DNA of 12,433 bases from DATAEY01 sp038199035 (GCA_038199035.1 JBBPZM010000015.1:1-12433), one strand, 5' to 3'; positions 1 to 5,946 are shown, counted from the stretch's first letter. The notes: generated by a model not told the origin, from the letters alone. Numbers and translations: made by a program.

Positions 1-120
1 ACGCTCCCCGGCCTCGCCCAACGGATCGCGCAACGTCTGCTCGCACTCACCCTCGGCATGTTCATCAACGCCCAGATCGGCCGCCCCCTCCGCTCACTGG
101 TCGCCTTTGACGGCCGTTAG
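1..120 (+). mobile_element. Transposase C-terminal fragment, probably IS982-type DDE
   Basis: An open frame runs from the first base to a TAG at 118-120 and encodes 39 residues: TLPGLAQRIAQRLLALTLGM, then FINAQIGRPLRSLVAFDGR. The pattern R-I-x-Q-R-L-L-A-L, a small hydrophobic stretch, then G-R-P-x-R-x-L-V-A-[FY]-D-x-R at the very end resembles the C-terminus of IS982-like DDE transposases of actinobacteria. This is recognised from family memory; the catalytic residues lie outside the window. The rest of the gene and the left inverted repeat are missing because the sequence starts here, which is typical of an assembly that broke in a multicopy insertion sequence. The gene converges on the R2lox gene with only 15 bases between the two stops, so the right end of the element must lie in that gap or inside the R2lox 3' end. 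The family assignment is less certain than the call that it is a transposase. Confidence 0.55.
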
Positions 121-135
121 ACCCACATCAAGCCT

Positions 136-1053
136 CTAGGCGGCCAGCCCGATGACCTTGAGCCGCCGCTTGAGCGCCCGGGCGGCGAACTCGCGCGACT
201 GGGCGACACTGGTCCCGAAGATCACCGTGCTCTCGTCGGCGTCGCCCAGCCACCTGGGCCGCAGGACGCCCTCGGCCGCGGGCAGTACCTCGGCCAGCGT
301 GCGCCGGATGGCCTCGGCATGACGCGGGTCCTCGCGGGCGGCGTCGCGCAGGAACCGCGCGCCGAATGCCACGTGGCGGTGCTCGTCGCGCGCGACGTTG
401 GTGAAGCCCTCGACGAAGCCCGGCAGCGTTCCCACCGACTCGTTGTAGGAGATGATCGTGTGCTGACCGGTGAGGGCGAGCATCCCCTCGATCACCATGT
501 GGTAGATCGTGATCGCCTCCACGAGGGACTCGAAGTCCTCGGGCTCGCGGGCGAGGCGGTCCACGCGCCGGCCCAGGGCGTCATCGAAGAGCAGGCGGAA
601 CTCGGGGTTCAGGTGCCGGGTGGTCTTGTCCAGACGGTCCTGGAGGCTCTCCGACTCGAGGATCCCGACCTCCGAGTAGAAGCAGTCGAAGAAGGCGACG
701 TGGCGCGCCTCGTCGGCGATCTGCGTCCCGAGGAAGATCTGCGCCTCGCGGTCGGGGCAGGCGCGCATCAGCGGGCCCAGCTCCTCGGCCACCTTCTGCT
801 CGCCGATGAAGAAGCCCGAAAGCCCGTACATCCGCGCGAAGCGCTCGTCGGCGTCGATGCGCTCGGTCCAGTCGATCCGGTCCTGGGTGAAGTCGAGGTC
901 CTGCGTGCGCCACTGCTGGCGCTCCCAGAGGCGGTAGAGCTCGCCGTAGGAGAGCAGCTCCACCTCCCCGCGATCCGCCGATTCGAAGACGCCGGGATCC
1001 GACGTCGCCTGGAAGTCGTCGCGCTCGGTGCGCGGGCTCTGGGTCACGGACAC
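136..1053 (-). CDS. R2-like ligand-binding oxidase (R2lox), ferritin-like di-metal protein
   Basis: 305-residue cytosolic ferritin-like protein resembling mycobacterial R2lox (Rv0233), which uses a Mn/Fe site and an oxidase chemistry whose physiological substrate is unknown. All six expected metal ligands are visible: E85, E115 and H118 (EARH), E189, and E224 and H227 (DEHRH). The pair that forms the R2lox Val-Tyr ether cross-link is also present: V88 lies three residues after E85, and Y184 five before E189. The VxEGMLALTG-like segment near 187-196 matches the family closely. This distinguishes it from a ribonucleotide reductase R2 subunit, and no nrdA gene is nearby. The start is GTG at 1053, supported by an AAGGAAGG ribosome-binding site six bases upstream. 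It lies 89 bases downstream of the lipoprotein gene on the same strand and has its own -10 candidate, so it may be transcribed separately. The length is normal for the family. Confidence 0.86.
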   Translation of the reverse strand: MSVTQSPRTERDDFQATSDPGVFESADRGEVELLSYGELYRLWERQQWRTQDLDFTQDRIDWTERIDADERFARMYGLSGFFIGEQKVAEELGPLMRACPDREAQIFLGTQIADEARHVAFFDCFYSEVGILESESLQDRLDKTTRHLNPEFRLLFDDALGRRVDRLAREPEDFESLVEAITIYHMVIEGMLALTGQHTIISYNESVGTLPGFVEGFTNVARDEHRHVAFGARFLRDAAREDPRHAEAIRRTLAEVLPAAEGVLRPRWLGDADESTVIFGTSVAQSREFAARALKRRLKVIGLAA

Positions 1054-1059
1054 GCTTGG

Positions 1060-1067
1060 CCTTCCTT
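1060..1067 (-). promoter_or_regulatory. Ribosome-binding site of R2lox
   Basis: On the minus strand AAGGAAGG ends six bases before the GTG at 1053. It is one of the few strong Shine-Dalgarno sequences in the window and fixes the GTG start. Confidence 0.7.
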
Positions 1068-1085
1068 GCGTCGGGTGGTCGGCGC

Positions 1086-1119
1086 AGGCTAGCGCACGAA
1101 CTGGCTGGCTGGCCAGCCA
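1086..1119 (-). promoter_or_regulatory. R2lox promoter region: TAGCCT -10 candidate plus 14-bp perfect palindrome
   Basis: Reading the minus strand, TAGCCT (1091-1086) lies about 32 bases before the GTG, leaving a short leader that contains the ribosome-binding site. Upstream of it, where a -35 element would be, is the perfect palindrome TGGCTGGCCAGCCA (1106-1119) and no recognisable TTGAC-like hexamer. The palindrome could be an operator or activator site for R2lox. It could also be a stem at the end of the preceding lipoprotein gene, but it has no loop and no T-tract, which argues against a terminator. Confidence 0.4.
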
Positions 1120-1142
1120 CTACTACGGCCCCGGCTATTGCT

Positions 1143-1631
1143 TCAGCCGTTCTCGGTACCAACGGCGAGCGTGGCCCGGGCGCTGCCGGCGACGATCGCG
1201 TAGCGGCCGGGCCGCTGGCCGGGCAGCACGAAGGACGCCCGCTTGCCGGCGGGCACCGACAGCCGGTACGTCCGGTCGGCGCGGATAAAGACGGCATGCG
1301 CCCGCCCGTCGGTCGCGGCGACGCTGACCCGAGCGGCGAGGAAAGGCGGGATCGCCACGACCCGCGGGCTGAGCCTCGACCCCCGCAGGGTGAAGGTGGC
1401 GGGCACGCGCACGGCGCGCTGGCCGCCGGGCACGGCGCCCCCGCCGCGCGGCTTGGGGACCATGACCGTCGACGGGGCGGCCTGGGTCGGAGGAGCAGGA
1501 GCGCTGGGCGCCCGGCCCAGCGGCGGCGACGTCGCCTGAGTGGCGGTCCGCTCGCCGCCGCCCCCGCAGCCGGCGACGGCGACGGCCAGGGCCAGGGCGG
1601 CGCTGCCGATCAAGCGCCTATGCGCTTCCAC
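1143..1631 (-). CDS. Lipoprotein with a cupredoxin-like domain lacking copper ligands
   Basis: 162 residues. The N-terminus has a basic start, a hydrophobic stretch and a lipobox ending VAGC at 19-22, so the mature protein should be a lipoprotein anchored at C22 on the outer face of the membrane. Residues 23-70 are a Gly/Pro/Ala-rich, disordered-looking linker. Residues 74-158 look like a small beta-sandwich: a DGRAHAVFI segment near 108-116 and a PGRYAIVAG...ATLAVG ending at 141-158 match the layout of cupredoxin-like domains. H112 sits where the first copper histidine would be, but the usual C-terminal Cys/His/Met ligands are absent, so copper binding is unlikely. This fold assignment is tentative. 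The GTG start at 1631 immediately follows the TGA of the RAM-domain gene (TGAGTG), so translation is probably coupled. It is the last gene of a four-gene minus-strand run. Confidence 0.68.
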   Translation of the reverse strand: MEAHRRLIGSAALALAVAVAGCGGGGERTATQATSPPLGRAPSAPAPPTQAAPSTVMVPKPRGGGAVPGGQRAVRVPATFTLRGSRLSPRVVAIPPFLAARVSVAATDGRAHAVFIRADRTYRLSVPAGKRASFVLPGQRPGRYAIVAGSARATLAVGTENG

Positions 1632-1907
1632 TCACTCGCCGATCGAGAACAGCGCCTCGAGGTCGTGCTTGGAGAAGACCTCGAAGGCGACCATGGTCTG
1701 GGTGCGGGTGACTCCCTCGAGCTGGCCGATGGTGGAGGTGACCACCTCGGCCAGTCCCTCGTGGCGAGGCACGCGGACGATGGCGACGAAGTCCCACTCG
1801 CCGGTGACCGAGTAGGCCTCGGCCACCCCCTCGACGTCGGCCAGCTTGCCCCCGAGGTGGGGCAGGGCGGGGCGCTCGGCGGTGATGAGGACGATGGCGT
1901 GGGTCAC
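1632..1907 (-). CDS. Stand-alone Lrp/AsnC-type RAM ligand-binding domain protein
   Basis: 91 residues forming a single alpha-beta RAM domain (the effector-binding half of Lrp/AsnC regulators) with no DNA-binding helix-turn-helix. Seen in the sequence: an opening beta strand (AIVLIT), a helix around VEGVAEAYSVTGEWDFVAIV at 25-44, where the Gly-Asp/Trp-Asp turn is the family signature, and a closing strand and helix at 65-84 (VTRTQTMVAFEVF). Such single-domain proteins form dimers or larger rings and may bind amino acids or partner with full-length regulators; the ligand here is unknown. The start is GTG at 1907, overlapping the TGA of the upstream hydrolase gene by the shared GTGA. An open frame continues upstream inside the hydrolase gene, but that part is a shadow in the wrong frame. 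The next gene starts directly after its stop codon. Confidence 0.85.
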   Translation of the reverse strand: MTHAIVLITAERPALPHLGGKLADVEGVAEAYSVTGEWDFVAIVRVPRHEGLAEVVTSTIGQLEGVTRTQTMVAFEVFSKHDLEALFSIGE

Positions 1908-2581
1908 GCCCGGTGCGTCTCGCCCGGGGCCAGCACGACGACGTTGGTCTCCGTGTCGGCCTCGACCTCGGACTTGAAGGCCTGGGCGTCGGTCTCGATC
2001 GGCGGGAAGGTGTCGTAGTGGCAGGGAATGAGCGTCTGGGCTGCGACGAGCTCGGCGGCGACCACGGCGTCGAGGCGGTCCATCGTGTAGTGGCCGCCGA
2101 TGCACATCAGCGCCACGTCGATCGGATCGCCGCGACCGGCGACGAGCTGGAGGTCGGAGAACAGCGCCGTGTCGCCCAGGTGGTAGATGACGGTGTCGGC
2201 GAACGAGATCAGCAGGCCGGCCGGAGTGTTGACGGTGCCCTTGGGCGTGGTCGACGTGTGCCACGCCGGCACGAGCTTCACCCAGCCCCAGTCGAACTTG
2301 ACGGTCCCTCCCAGATTGGGGTCGAAGGTCTCGACGCCCTCCTCCGAGAGCTCGTTGGCCAGCTCGACGATGGCCACGACCGGGGCGTTCGCGCGCTTGG
2401 CGATGTCGACGGTGTCGCCAATGTGATCGGCGTGGCCGTGGGTGAGCAGGATCGTCGTGGGGTCCAGCTCCGCGGGCTCGGCCGCGGCCTTGGGGTTGCC
2501 CGAGAGGAACGGATCGATCAGCACGCGGGTGTCGCCGTCGGACAGCTCGAAGGCCGCATGGCCGAGAAAGCGGATCTCCAT
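1904..2581 (-). CDS. UPF0173-family metal-dependent hydrolase (metallo-beta-lactamase fold)
   Basis: 225 residues, a normal length for the UPF0173 (YtkL-like) group of small metallo-beta-lactamase-fold hydrolases. The metal motif is intact: H48-x-H50-x-D52-H53 (THGHADH), H108 in AWHTS, D137 in YHLGDT and H188 in PCHYDTFPP. The N-terminal MEIRFLGHAAFEL and the mid-protein GDTALFSD are typical of the group. The protein has no signal peptide and should be cytosolic. The substrate is unknown for the family; a phosphoester or lactone hydrolase is the usual guess. ATG at 2581 overlaps the TGA of the upstream small gene by one base (TGATG). Its own stop overlaps the RAM-domain gene start, so it sits in the middle of a translationally coupled run. 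Confidence 0.9.
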   Translation of the reverse strand: MEIRFLGHAAFELSDGDTRVLIDPFLSGNPKAAAEPAELDPTTILLTHGHADHIGDTVDIAKRANAPVVAIVELANELSEEGVETFDPNLGGTVKFDWGWVKLVPAWHTSTTPKGTVNTPAGLLISFADTVIYHLGDTALFSDLQLVAGRGDPIDVALMCIGGHYTMDRLDAVVAAELVAAQTLIPCHYDTFPPIETDAQAFKSEVEADTETNVVVLAPGETHRA

Positions 2582-2934
2582 CAGGTCTCCTTGGTCGGGG
2601 TGGTGGGGTGGCGGCTCAGCTCACGGGCCAGCTCGATCCCGACGGCCACGCCGACCATCATGCCGAGCCGGGTCTCCTCGGCGACGAGCGCGCGCACCGC
2701 CCGCTGGCGCTCGGCATCGTCGGATACGGCCGCGGCGCGTGCCACCTCGCCCTCGTGGGCGTCGCCGAACCAGCCGCCGGTGGCCAGGGCGTCGTCGAGC
2801 ACGGGCTGGAGCTGAGGGGCGAGCCGGGCCACCGTGTCCTGCGCGCCGGCGAGCCGATCGGGCTCGGTCAGCGCCTCCACCGCGGCGTCGATCTCGGCGT
2901 CGCTGTAGGGCCCCTCGAGCACGGGCGTCATCAT
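2581..2934 (-). CDS. Small helical protein of unknown function, first gene of the four-gene run
   Basis: 117 residues if read from the first ATG; I do not recognise the family. It is rich in Ala, Glu and Arg and should be almost entirely helical, with a somewhat hydrophobic segment near 91-104 (GMMVGVAVGIELARE) that is too short and too polar-flanked to be a clear membrane span. There are no catalytic motifs, no cysteines and no signal peptide. The start is uncertain. Two adjacent ATG codons lie at 2934 and 2931, but the sequence TATGAT that covers them looks like a -10 box. GTG at 2922, seven bases after that box, fits the leaderless pattern seen elsewhere in the window and would give 113 residues. 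Its stop overlaps the UPF0173 start by one base. It diverges from selD with six bases between the annotated starts. Confidence 0.72.
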   Translation of the reverse strand: MMTPVLEGPYSDAEIDAAVEALTEPDRLAGAQDTVARLAPQLQPVLDDALATGGWFGDAHEGEVARAAAVSDDAERQRAVRALVAEETRLGMMVGVAVGIELARELSRHPTTPTKET

Positions 2935-2935
2935 A
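2930..2935 (-). promoter_or_regulatory. TATGAT -10 candidate overlapping the annotated start
   Basis: The minus strand reads TATGAT, then seven bases, then GTG at 2922. This is the closest match to the TATAAT consensus in the window and would produce a leaderless transcript starting at or next to GTG 2922. If so, the tandem ATG codons at 2934 and 2931 are promoter bases and not start codons. Confidence 0.4.
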
Positions 2936-2940
2936 GGCGC

Positions 2941-3975
2941 GTGCCCGCCACCCCCTCCCCCTCCTCGGCGCCGGCCCTGACCTCGCTCTCCCATGGCGCC
3001 GGCTGCGGGTGCAAGCTCCCCGCGGCCAAGCTGCACGCGGTCGTGCGCGGCCTCCCTCGCAGCGCGGATCCGGCCGTCATGGTCGGGCCCCAGACGGCCG
3101 ACGACGCCGGCGTCTATCGGCTGCGCGACGACCTCGCGCTGGTCCAGACGGTCGACTTCTTCACGCCGATCGTCGACGACCCCTACGACTTCGGGCGCAT
3201 CGCCGCCACCAACGCGCTGTCGGACGTCTACGCCATGGGTGCCACGCCGGTAACGGCGCTCAACCTGGTGGCGTTCTCGCTCGAGGAGCTGGGCGGCGAG
3301 GTCCTGGCCGAGATCCTGCGCGGCGGCCAGGCGGTGGCCGACCGGGCCGGCGTGGCCATCGTCGGGGGCCACTCGATCGACGACCGCGAGCCCAAGTACG
3401 GAATGGCGGTGACCGGCACCATCCACCCGGACCACCTCACGACCAACGCCGGGGGCATGGTGGGCGACGCCCTGGTCCTGACCAAGCCACTCGGCGCCGG
3501 GGCGATCGCCACCGCGACCAAGCGCGGCCTGGCCGACGGCGCCCTGGCCGCCCGAGCGGTGAAGACGATGATCGAGCTCAACCGCGACGCGGCGAAGGCC
3601 GCACGGGCCGCCGGCGCCCACGCCGTCACCGACGTCACCGGGTTCGGCCTGCTCGGTCACCTGCACGAGCTGGCCAGCGCGAGCGGCGTAGCCGCCGAGG
3701 TGGACGCCGAGGCCGTGCCGGCGATCGACGGCGTGCTCGAGCTCTTGGCCGGCGACGACGCGGTGAGCGGCGGCGCGCGGGCCAACGCCGCCTATGCCGA
3801 GGAGTTCGCCTCGCTGGCCCCCCAGCTCGATCCGGGCCGCCGGCGGCTGGTCACGGACCCCATGACCTCCGGCGGCCTGCTGGTCGCGCTGGACCCCGAG
3901 CGCGCGGACGAGGTCCCCGGCTCGGTGGTGGGCCGGCTGGTGGAGGGCAGGGCGGGGAAGATCAGCGTCGGCTGA
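2941..3975 (+). CDS. selD: Selenide, water dikinase (selenophosphate synthase)
   Basis: 344 residues, close to E. coli SelD (347). It converts selenide and ATP to selenophosphate, the selenium donor for selenocysteine or 2-selenouridine synthesis. The catalytic loop SHGAGCGCK is at 17-25. C22 corresponds to the E. coli catalytic Cys17 and K25 to Lys20, and both are ordinary codons (TGC), so this SelD is not itself a selenoprotein. Other family blocks are intact: DDAGVY, the DFFTPIVDDPYDFGRIAATN segment, GGHSID, DVTGFGLLGHLHEL and DPMTSGGL. The GTG at 2941 is chosen because it gives the usual short N-terminus and the frame holds no better start before the catalytic loop; no Shine-Dalgarno is visible. 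The 3' end overlaps the convergent rhomboid-like gene by 14 bases. No selA, selB, tRNA-Sec or selU is in the window, so which selenium pathway it feeds cannot be told. Confidence 0.95.
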   Translation: MPATPSPSSAPALTSLSHGAGCGCKLPAAKLHAVVRGLPRSADPAVMVGPQTADDAGVYRLRDDLALVQTVDFFTPIVDDPYDFGRIAATNALSDVYAMGATPVTALNLVAFSLEELGGEVLAEILRGGQAVADRAGVAIVGGHSIDDREPKYGMAVTGTIHPDHLTTNAGGMVGDALVLTKPLGAGAIATATKRGLADGALAARAVKTMIELNRDAAKAARAAGAHAVTDVTGFGLLGHLHELASASGVAAEVDAEAVPAIDGVLELLAGDDAVSGGARANAAYAEEFASLAPQLDPGRRRLVTDPMTSGGLLVALDPERADEVPGSVVGRLVEGRAGKISVG

Positions 3976-4729
3976 GCGCGCCCAGCGGCGCGCCAAGGGC
4001 CAGGCCGATCACCCCGCCGGCCACGCCGGCGATGGGATCGGCGTCGGGGACGGCCAGCGCCATCAACAGGAGCACGGCGGCGATGGCCAGCGCGCCCAGC
4101 AGGTCCGACTCGGTCGCCGAGCCTCGCCGGCGCTCGCGCAGGTCGGGCAGGGCCCAGGCGCCGACCAGGGCGAGCGCCGCGCCGTTGGCCCCGAGGGCGA
4201 GGGGCAGGGGCGCGAGCGCCACCGCGACCGCCATCCCCCCCGCTCCGCCCACAGCGAAGACCAGGAGCGGCGCCCACCAGCCGTGGCGGCGCTCGAGCAG
4301 CCAGCCGAAGATGGCCACGGCGACCGCGACGCAGAGCAGGTAGCCGCTGTTGTCGTAGGCCAAGAGCGCGGTGAACAGGCGCCACCACTGGCCCTGGAGC
4401 GGGCCGTAAACGGCGATCTGGCGCAGCGAGAGCAGCCCGGTCTGGGCGACGAGGCCCACGAGCACGGTGGCCGCGACCAGGGCGATGGTGGCGTAGGGCC
4501 TGTTGTCGAAGCGGATGCCGGGCATCTCGCCCGCTCGCAGCCGCCCCAGCGTCGGGCTGGCCCGGCGGCGGCGGGGACGCCCGGTCCGGCGCGGTGAGGT
4601 GCCGGGGCGGTCGAGCTTGGGGGCCCGCTTGCGCAGCCGGTTGCCGCAGTAGGGGCACTCGGTGATGTAGGCGCTCACCTCGGACCCACAGCTCTTGCAA
4701 ACGACGAACAGGTCCGCCCCACTGGACAT
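3962..4729 (-). CDS. Zinc-ribbon plus rhomboid-like membrane protein, apparently catalytically inactive
   Basis: 255 residues. The N-terminus has a four-cysteine zinc ribbon, C11-x2-C14-x10-C25-x2-C28, followed by a basic, proline-rich linker at 31-68. From about 77 onward there are roughly six membrane spans with a rhomboid-like layout: a first span at 80-97, the GQWWRLFTALLAY segment at 113-125, a GWLLERRHG loop at 142-150, and the GANGAALALVG span at 180-190. In active rhomboids this last motif is GxSG, but here N182 replaces the nucleophilic serine. The last span (DPIAGVAGGVIGLALG) also lacks the catalytic histidine, and the HxxxN-type residues of span two are absent. I read it as a pseudoprotease of the rhomboid superfamily, perhaps a membrane-protein-binding or quality-control factor. 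It begins at ATG 4729, with TAGACT nine bases upstream and no Shine-Dalgarno. It overlaps the selD 3' end. Confidence 0.83.
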   Translation of the reverse strand: MSSGADLFVVCKSCGSEVSAYITECPYCGNRLRKRAPKLDRPGTSPRRTGRPRRRRASPTLGRLRAGEMPGIRFDNRPYATIALVAATVLVGLVAQTGLLSLRQIAVYGPLQGQWWRLFTALLAYDNSGYLLCVAVAVAIFGWLLERRHGWWAPLLVFAVGGAGGMAVAVALAPLPLALGANGAALALVGAWALPDLRERRRGSATESDLLGALAIAAVLLLMALAVPDADPIAGVAGGVIGLALGAPLGALSRR

Positions 4730-4738
4730 CGAAGGCCG

Positions 4739-4744
4739 AGTCTA
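4739..4744 (-). promoter_or_regulatory. TAGACT -10 candidate, leaderless start
   Basis: Minus-strand TAGACT lies nine bases before ATG 4729, with no purine-rich ribosome-binding site between. This implies that transcription begins at or very near the start codon. No convincing -35 hexamer is visible. Confidence 0.42.
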
Positions 4745-4779
4745 GAGCGTGGCGCTCGGCGGCCCGCCGACCGGGACGC

Positions 4780-5892
4780 CTACTCGCCCGTGGCCGCCAC
4801 GATCTCGGCCATCAGCTCGCGCAGGTCGTGGTTTGCCTCGTAGACCACCTCCTGGCGGGCGGCGCCGTTGCCCCGCGACAGCAGGTCGTCGATGGCCTCG
4901 AGCTCGCGCGCGCAGCCGAGGTCCTCGGCGTGCTCGCGGGAGCGGTCGTGGAGCCGCCTGGCCAGCTGCTTGGTGGCGATGCGCTCCTGGGAGGGAAGGT
5001 CGACCAGCTCGCCGTCCAGCCCGTGGCGCGCGGACAGCCACTTGTTCTCGTCGAGCATCTCGTGCGGGTAGCGCGACAGGCGCGTGCCCGCCTCGAAGTG
5101 CTCGGCCAGCTCCTTGACCAGCGCCTGGACGAGCGCGGCCAACCCGATCGTGTGCTCGATCCGGGTCTGGGCGTCCATGACGCGGATCTCGACGGTCCCG
5201 AGCTTGGGATGGGGGCGCACGTCGTACCACAGGTAGGTGTAGTCCTCGATCACCCCGGAGTCGCGCATGAAGTCGATGCGCCGCTCGTAGTCGGCCCAGT
5301 CGGCGTAGGTCGGGGGTATCCCGACGCGGGGGAAGGCGCGGAAGATCGGCGTGCGCACCGAGGCCAGGCCGGTGGCGTCGGCGCGCCAGAAGGGCGAGTT
5401 GGCCGAGAGGGCGAGGAGCACGGGTAGGTGGACCCGCATCCCGTTGGAGACGTGGATCGCCTTGTCGGGGTCGTCGACCGCGACGTGGACGTGGATGCCG
5501 AAGATGATCTCCTGTCGCGCGACGAAGCGCAGGGCGCTGACCAGATCGCGGTAGCGGGGGCGCGCGACGATGCGCTGGTCCTCCCACATGGCGAAGGGAT
5601 GGGTACCGGCCGAGCCGATGGCCAGGCCGCGGCTGGCGGCGCTCTCGCGGACCTCGCGGCGCAGGCGTCGCAGCTGGTCGCCGGCCGCCACGATGTCGGG
5701 GCACGGCTCGGTCGCGACCTCGAGCACCGACTCCATCAGCTCGGGCTTGATGTCGCCGCTGAGGCCGTCGTCCTGGGCCGCCTCGAGCATGGCCTCGATG
5801 GAGTTGGAGAGCTCGAGCGTCTCGGCGTCGAGGATCATCAGCTCCTCCTCGATGCCCACGGTGTAGGACGGCCCGGTGAAGGCGTGCTCCAT
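4780..5892 (-). CDS. YbdK-type carboxylate-amine ligase (glutamate-cysteine ligase, GCS2 family)
   Basis: 370 residues, the normal length for the YbdK/GCS2 group, which joins glutamate to cysteine (or a related amine) using ATP. Visible family features: the N-terminal GIEEELM metal-binding glutamates at 13-19, SAGTHPFA near 94-101, the GIHVHVAVDD metal/ATP segment, LSANSPFW, the RTPIFRAFPRVGIPP loop, and VRPHPKLGTVEIRVMDAQT around 255-273. It is soluble and cytosolic. Actinobacteria use mycothiol and, in some groups, ergothioneine, whose pathway starts with EgtA, a distinct family. Whether this enzyme makes gamma-glutamylcysteine in vivo is therefore open. The ATG at 5892 is preceded by TACGCT nine bases upstream and no Shine-Dalgarno. 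It diverges from the DUF2090 gene across 64 bases, and the rhomboid-like gene follows 50 bases downstream on the same strand with its own promoter candidate. Confidence 0.9.
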   Translation of the reverse strand: MEHAFTGPSYTVGIEEELMILDAETLELSNSIEAMLEAAQDDGLSGDIKPELMESVLEVATEPCPDIVAAGDQLRRLRREVRESAASRGLAIGSAGTHPFAMWEDQRIVARPRYRDLVSALRFVARQEIIFGIHVHVAVDDPDKAIHVSNGMRVHLPVLLALSANSPFWRADATGLASVRTPIFRAFPRVGIPPTYADWADYERRIDFMRDSGVIEDYTYLWYDVRPHPKLGTVEIRVMDAQTRIEHTIGLAALVQALVKELAEHFEAGTRLSRYPHEMLDENKWLSARHGLDGELVDLPSQERIATKQLARRLHDRSREHAEDLGCARELEAIDDLLSRGNGAARQEVVYEANHDLRELMAEIVAATGE

Positions 5893-5901
5893 GGCGGCGC
5901 A

Positions 5902-5911
5902 AGCGTAGACT
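5902..5911. promoter_or_regulatory. Overlapping divergent -10 candidates for the ligase and the DUF2090 gene
   Basis: The minus strand shows TACGCT (5907-5902), nine bases before the ligase ATG. The plus strand shows TAGACT (5906-5911), 45 bases before the DUF2090 ATG. The two hexamers share two bases, so the promoters would compete for polymerase. The minus-strand one looks leaderless and the plus-strand one leadered. No -35 hexamer is clear for either. Confidence 0.35.
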
Positions 5912-5940
5912 GCCGCCGCGTCGCCCCCACCCCCGGCTCT

Positions 5941-5946
5941 GAGAGG
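5941..5946 (+). promoter_or_regulatory. Ribosome-binding site of the DUF2090 gene
   Basis: GAGAGG ends ten bases before ATG 5957. The spacing is slightly long, but it is the only purine-rich tract before the gene and supports this start. Confidence 0.45.

Noticed and set aside
1622..2264. Longer version of the RAM-domain protein starting inside the UPF0173 gene, giving a possible N-terminal DNA-binding part
   Set aside because: The extra residues are His/Arg/Pro-rich shadow sequence of the hydrolase gene with no helix-turn-helix. The GTGA overlap gives a natural start at 1907.
3004..3015. Possible selenocysteine in the SelD catalytic loop
   Set aside because: The two cysteine codons of GCGC are TGC, not TGA, so this SelD is the Cys form.
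3009..4343. Open plus-strand frame of 444 residues over selD
   Set aside because: It is an Arg/Gly-rich out-of-frame reading of selD, which has all family motifs in its own frame.
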